Of a stretch of 7,069 nucleotides of DNA, positions 6,289-7,069 are shown piece after piece; the stretch's first letter is position 1, and every line of letters begins with the position of its first letter. The notes beneath the pieces were generated by a model. The model was not told the origin of the DNA. It ran no database searches and was given only the letters and a program-made list of their open reading frames with translations. The translations under genes and the position numbers were made by a program. Source of the DNA: Micavibrio sp. UBA6145 (lineage in GTDB: Bacteria; Pseudomonadota; Alphaproteobacteria; Micavibrionales; UBA1664); the NCBI GenBank assembly GCA_002423205.1, contig DIUZ01000004.1, positions 1-7,069 on the forward strand. The letters run 5' to 3'.

Positions 6289-6414
6289 GTTTTTATCGTA
6301 AAATGGCATAACACCTTTAATCCTGCGGCTTTTCGCCTGAAAACAATGCGTGGACCGCAGGGCGATTTCTGCTATGAACAGGGCGAAAATCAACCCTTTG
6401 AAGAAGCTGTCTGC

Positions 6415-6948
6415 ATGCCTTTGTCCAAAATTTCCGTCGGTCACAACCCGCCGTCCGACATCAACGTCATCATCGAAAACCCGATGGGCGGTGATCCGGT
6501 CAAATATGAAATGGATAAAGACTCCGGGATCATGTTCGTTGACCGCTTCCTGCACACGCCCATGGTCTATCCGGGCAATTACGGTTTCATCCCGCACACC
6601 CTGTCTGGTGACGGCGATCCGGTCGACGTGCTGGTGGTGGGACAGACACCGGTCATGCCGGGTGCCGTGCTGCGCTCACGCCCCGTTGGCGTCCTTCTGA
6701 TGGAAGACAACGCGGGCCAGGATGAAAAGATCATCGCCGTGCCGGTGGCCAAGCTTTACCCCTATCATGACAACGTTGCCGATCTCGAAGACCTGCCGCT
6801 GATCCTGCGCCAGCAGATCGAACACTTCTTCACCCACTACAAGGACCTGGAGCCCGGCAAATGGTCAAAAGTCCTGGGTTGGGGCAACGCTGCCGAAGCC
6901 GGAAAACTGATCCTCGAAGGCATTGAGAACGCAAAAAAGGCGAAATAA
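6415..6948 (+). CDS. ppa: Inorganic pyrophosphatase, family I
   Basis: This soluble cytoplasmic enzyme hydrolyses pyrophosphate to two phosphates, driving biosynthetic reactions forward. It has 177 residues, the usual bacterial family I length, and aligns with E. coli Ppa almost without gaps. Metal and substrate residues are present: E21, K30, E32, R44, Y52, Y56, the signature D-G-D-P-V-D (66-71), D98, D103, K105, and Y141-K142. The open frame extends upstream to 6247, but those 56 codons match nothing in the family. The ATG at 6415 has GAAGAAG 8 nt before it, so I start there. A weak promoter may be TGGACC (6351-6356) and TATGAA (6373-6378), 16 nt apart. No terminator is evident between its stop and the tRNA. 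It is divergent from the hisG-like gene, whose product makes pyrophosphate. Confidence 0.97.
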   Translation: MPLSKISVGHNPPSDINVIIENPMGGDPVKYEMDKDSGIMFVDRFLHTPMVYPGNYGFIPHTLSGDGDPVDVLVVGQTPVMPGAVLRSRPVGVLLMEDNAGQDEKIIAVPVAKLYPYHDNVADLEDLPLILRQQIEHFFTHYKDLEPGKWSKVLGWGNAAEAGKLILEGIENAKKAK

Positions 6949-6969
6949 TTCAGTGTTTTAATATAAGCC

Positions 6970-6996
6970 TTGCTTTTACAGGGTCGGTCCTATAAC
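6970..6996 (+). promoter_or_regulatory. Candidate promoter of the initiator tRNA gene
   Basis: TTGCTT (6970-6975) and TATAAC (6991-6996) are separated by 15 nt. They are followed by a GC-rich stretch, GCGGACCGCG (7001-7010), like the discriminator of stringently controlled stable-RNA promoters. Transcription would start near 7003, about 29 nt before the tRNA. The spacer is short, so the -35 assignment is uncertain. Confidence 0.42.
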
Positions 6997-7031
6997 TAAT
7001 GCGGACCGCGAATAAAAGCGCTCATTACTGG

Positions 7032-7069
<38 letters not shown>

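Noticed and set aside
6247..6414. Upstream 56-codon extension of the pyrophosphatase frame
   Set aside because: Family I pyrophosphatases begin where the ATG at 6415 begins, with residue numbering matching E. coli. The extension has no conserved feature and overlaps the hisG promoter region.

Overview
This window looks like a chromosomal segment of an alphaproteobacterium with GC content judged by eye in the mid-to-high 50s. Four features support this. There is an intracellular PHB-depolymerase homologue. There is a YdcH/DUF465-like small protein and a DUF3309-like small membrane protein, both common in Alphaproteobacteria. The initiator tRNA at the right edge has an A-G-G 5' anticodon-stem arm instead of the usual G-G-G. 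I cannot name the genus from sequence alone. No transposase, integrase, CRISPR array or phage gene is visible.

Layout. At 1-20 there is probably the 3' half of a terminator belonging to a gene outside the window. At 21-245 there is a non-coding leader with hairpins and a short repeat. Two small plus-strand genes follow, a YdcH-like basic protein (246-482) and an unrecognised 98-residue protein (612-908). Each has its own ribosome-binding site and a strong hairpin terminator. A PhaZ-type depolymerase (1046-2263) comes next, followed after 38 nt by a flavin amine oxidase (2302-3717). A 52-codon gene for a DUF3309-type membrane peptide lies on the minus strand (3689-3847) and overlaps the 3' end of that oxidase. 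A second, diverged paralogue of the oxidase follows (3932-5269). Its stop codon abuts that of a convergent minus-strand HisG-family gene (5270-6217). Divergent from hisG is a family I inorganic pyrophosphatase (6415-6948). The window ends inside an initiator tRNA-fMet gene (7032-7069) that has a plausible promoter.

How the genes may work together. PhaZ would release hydroxybutyrate units from storage granules, and the close spacing suggests co-transcription with the first oxidase. The oxidases look catalytically intact but their substrates cannot be read from sequence. HisG makes pyrophosphate and the divergent Ppa hydrolyses it. This is a metabolically sensible pairing, but Ppa serves the whole cell, so the pairing may be coincidental.

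I do not see a clear new multi-gene system. The points most worth checking are the Cys-to-Ser change at the expected PhaZ nucleophile, the tandem diverged oxidases next to phaZ, the overlapping antisense small membrane gene, and the HisG without a recognisable regulatory domain.
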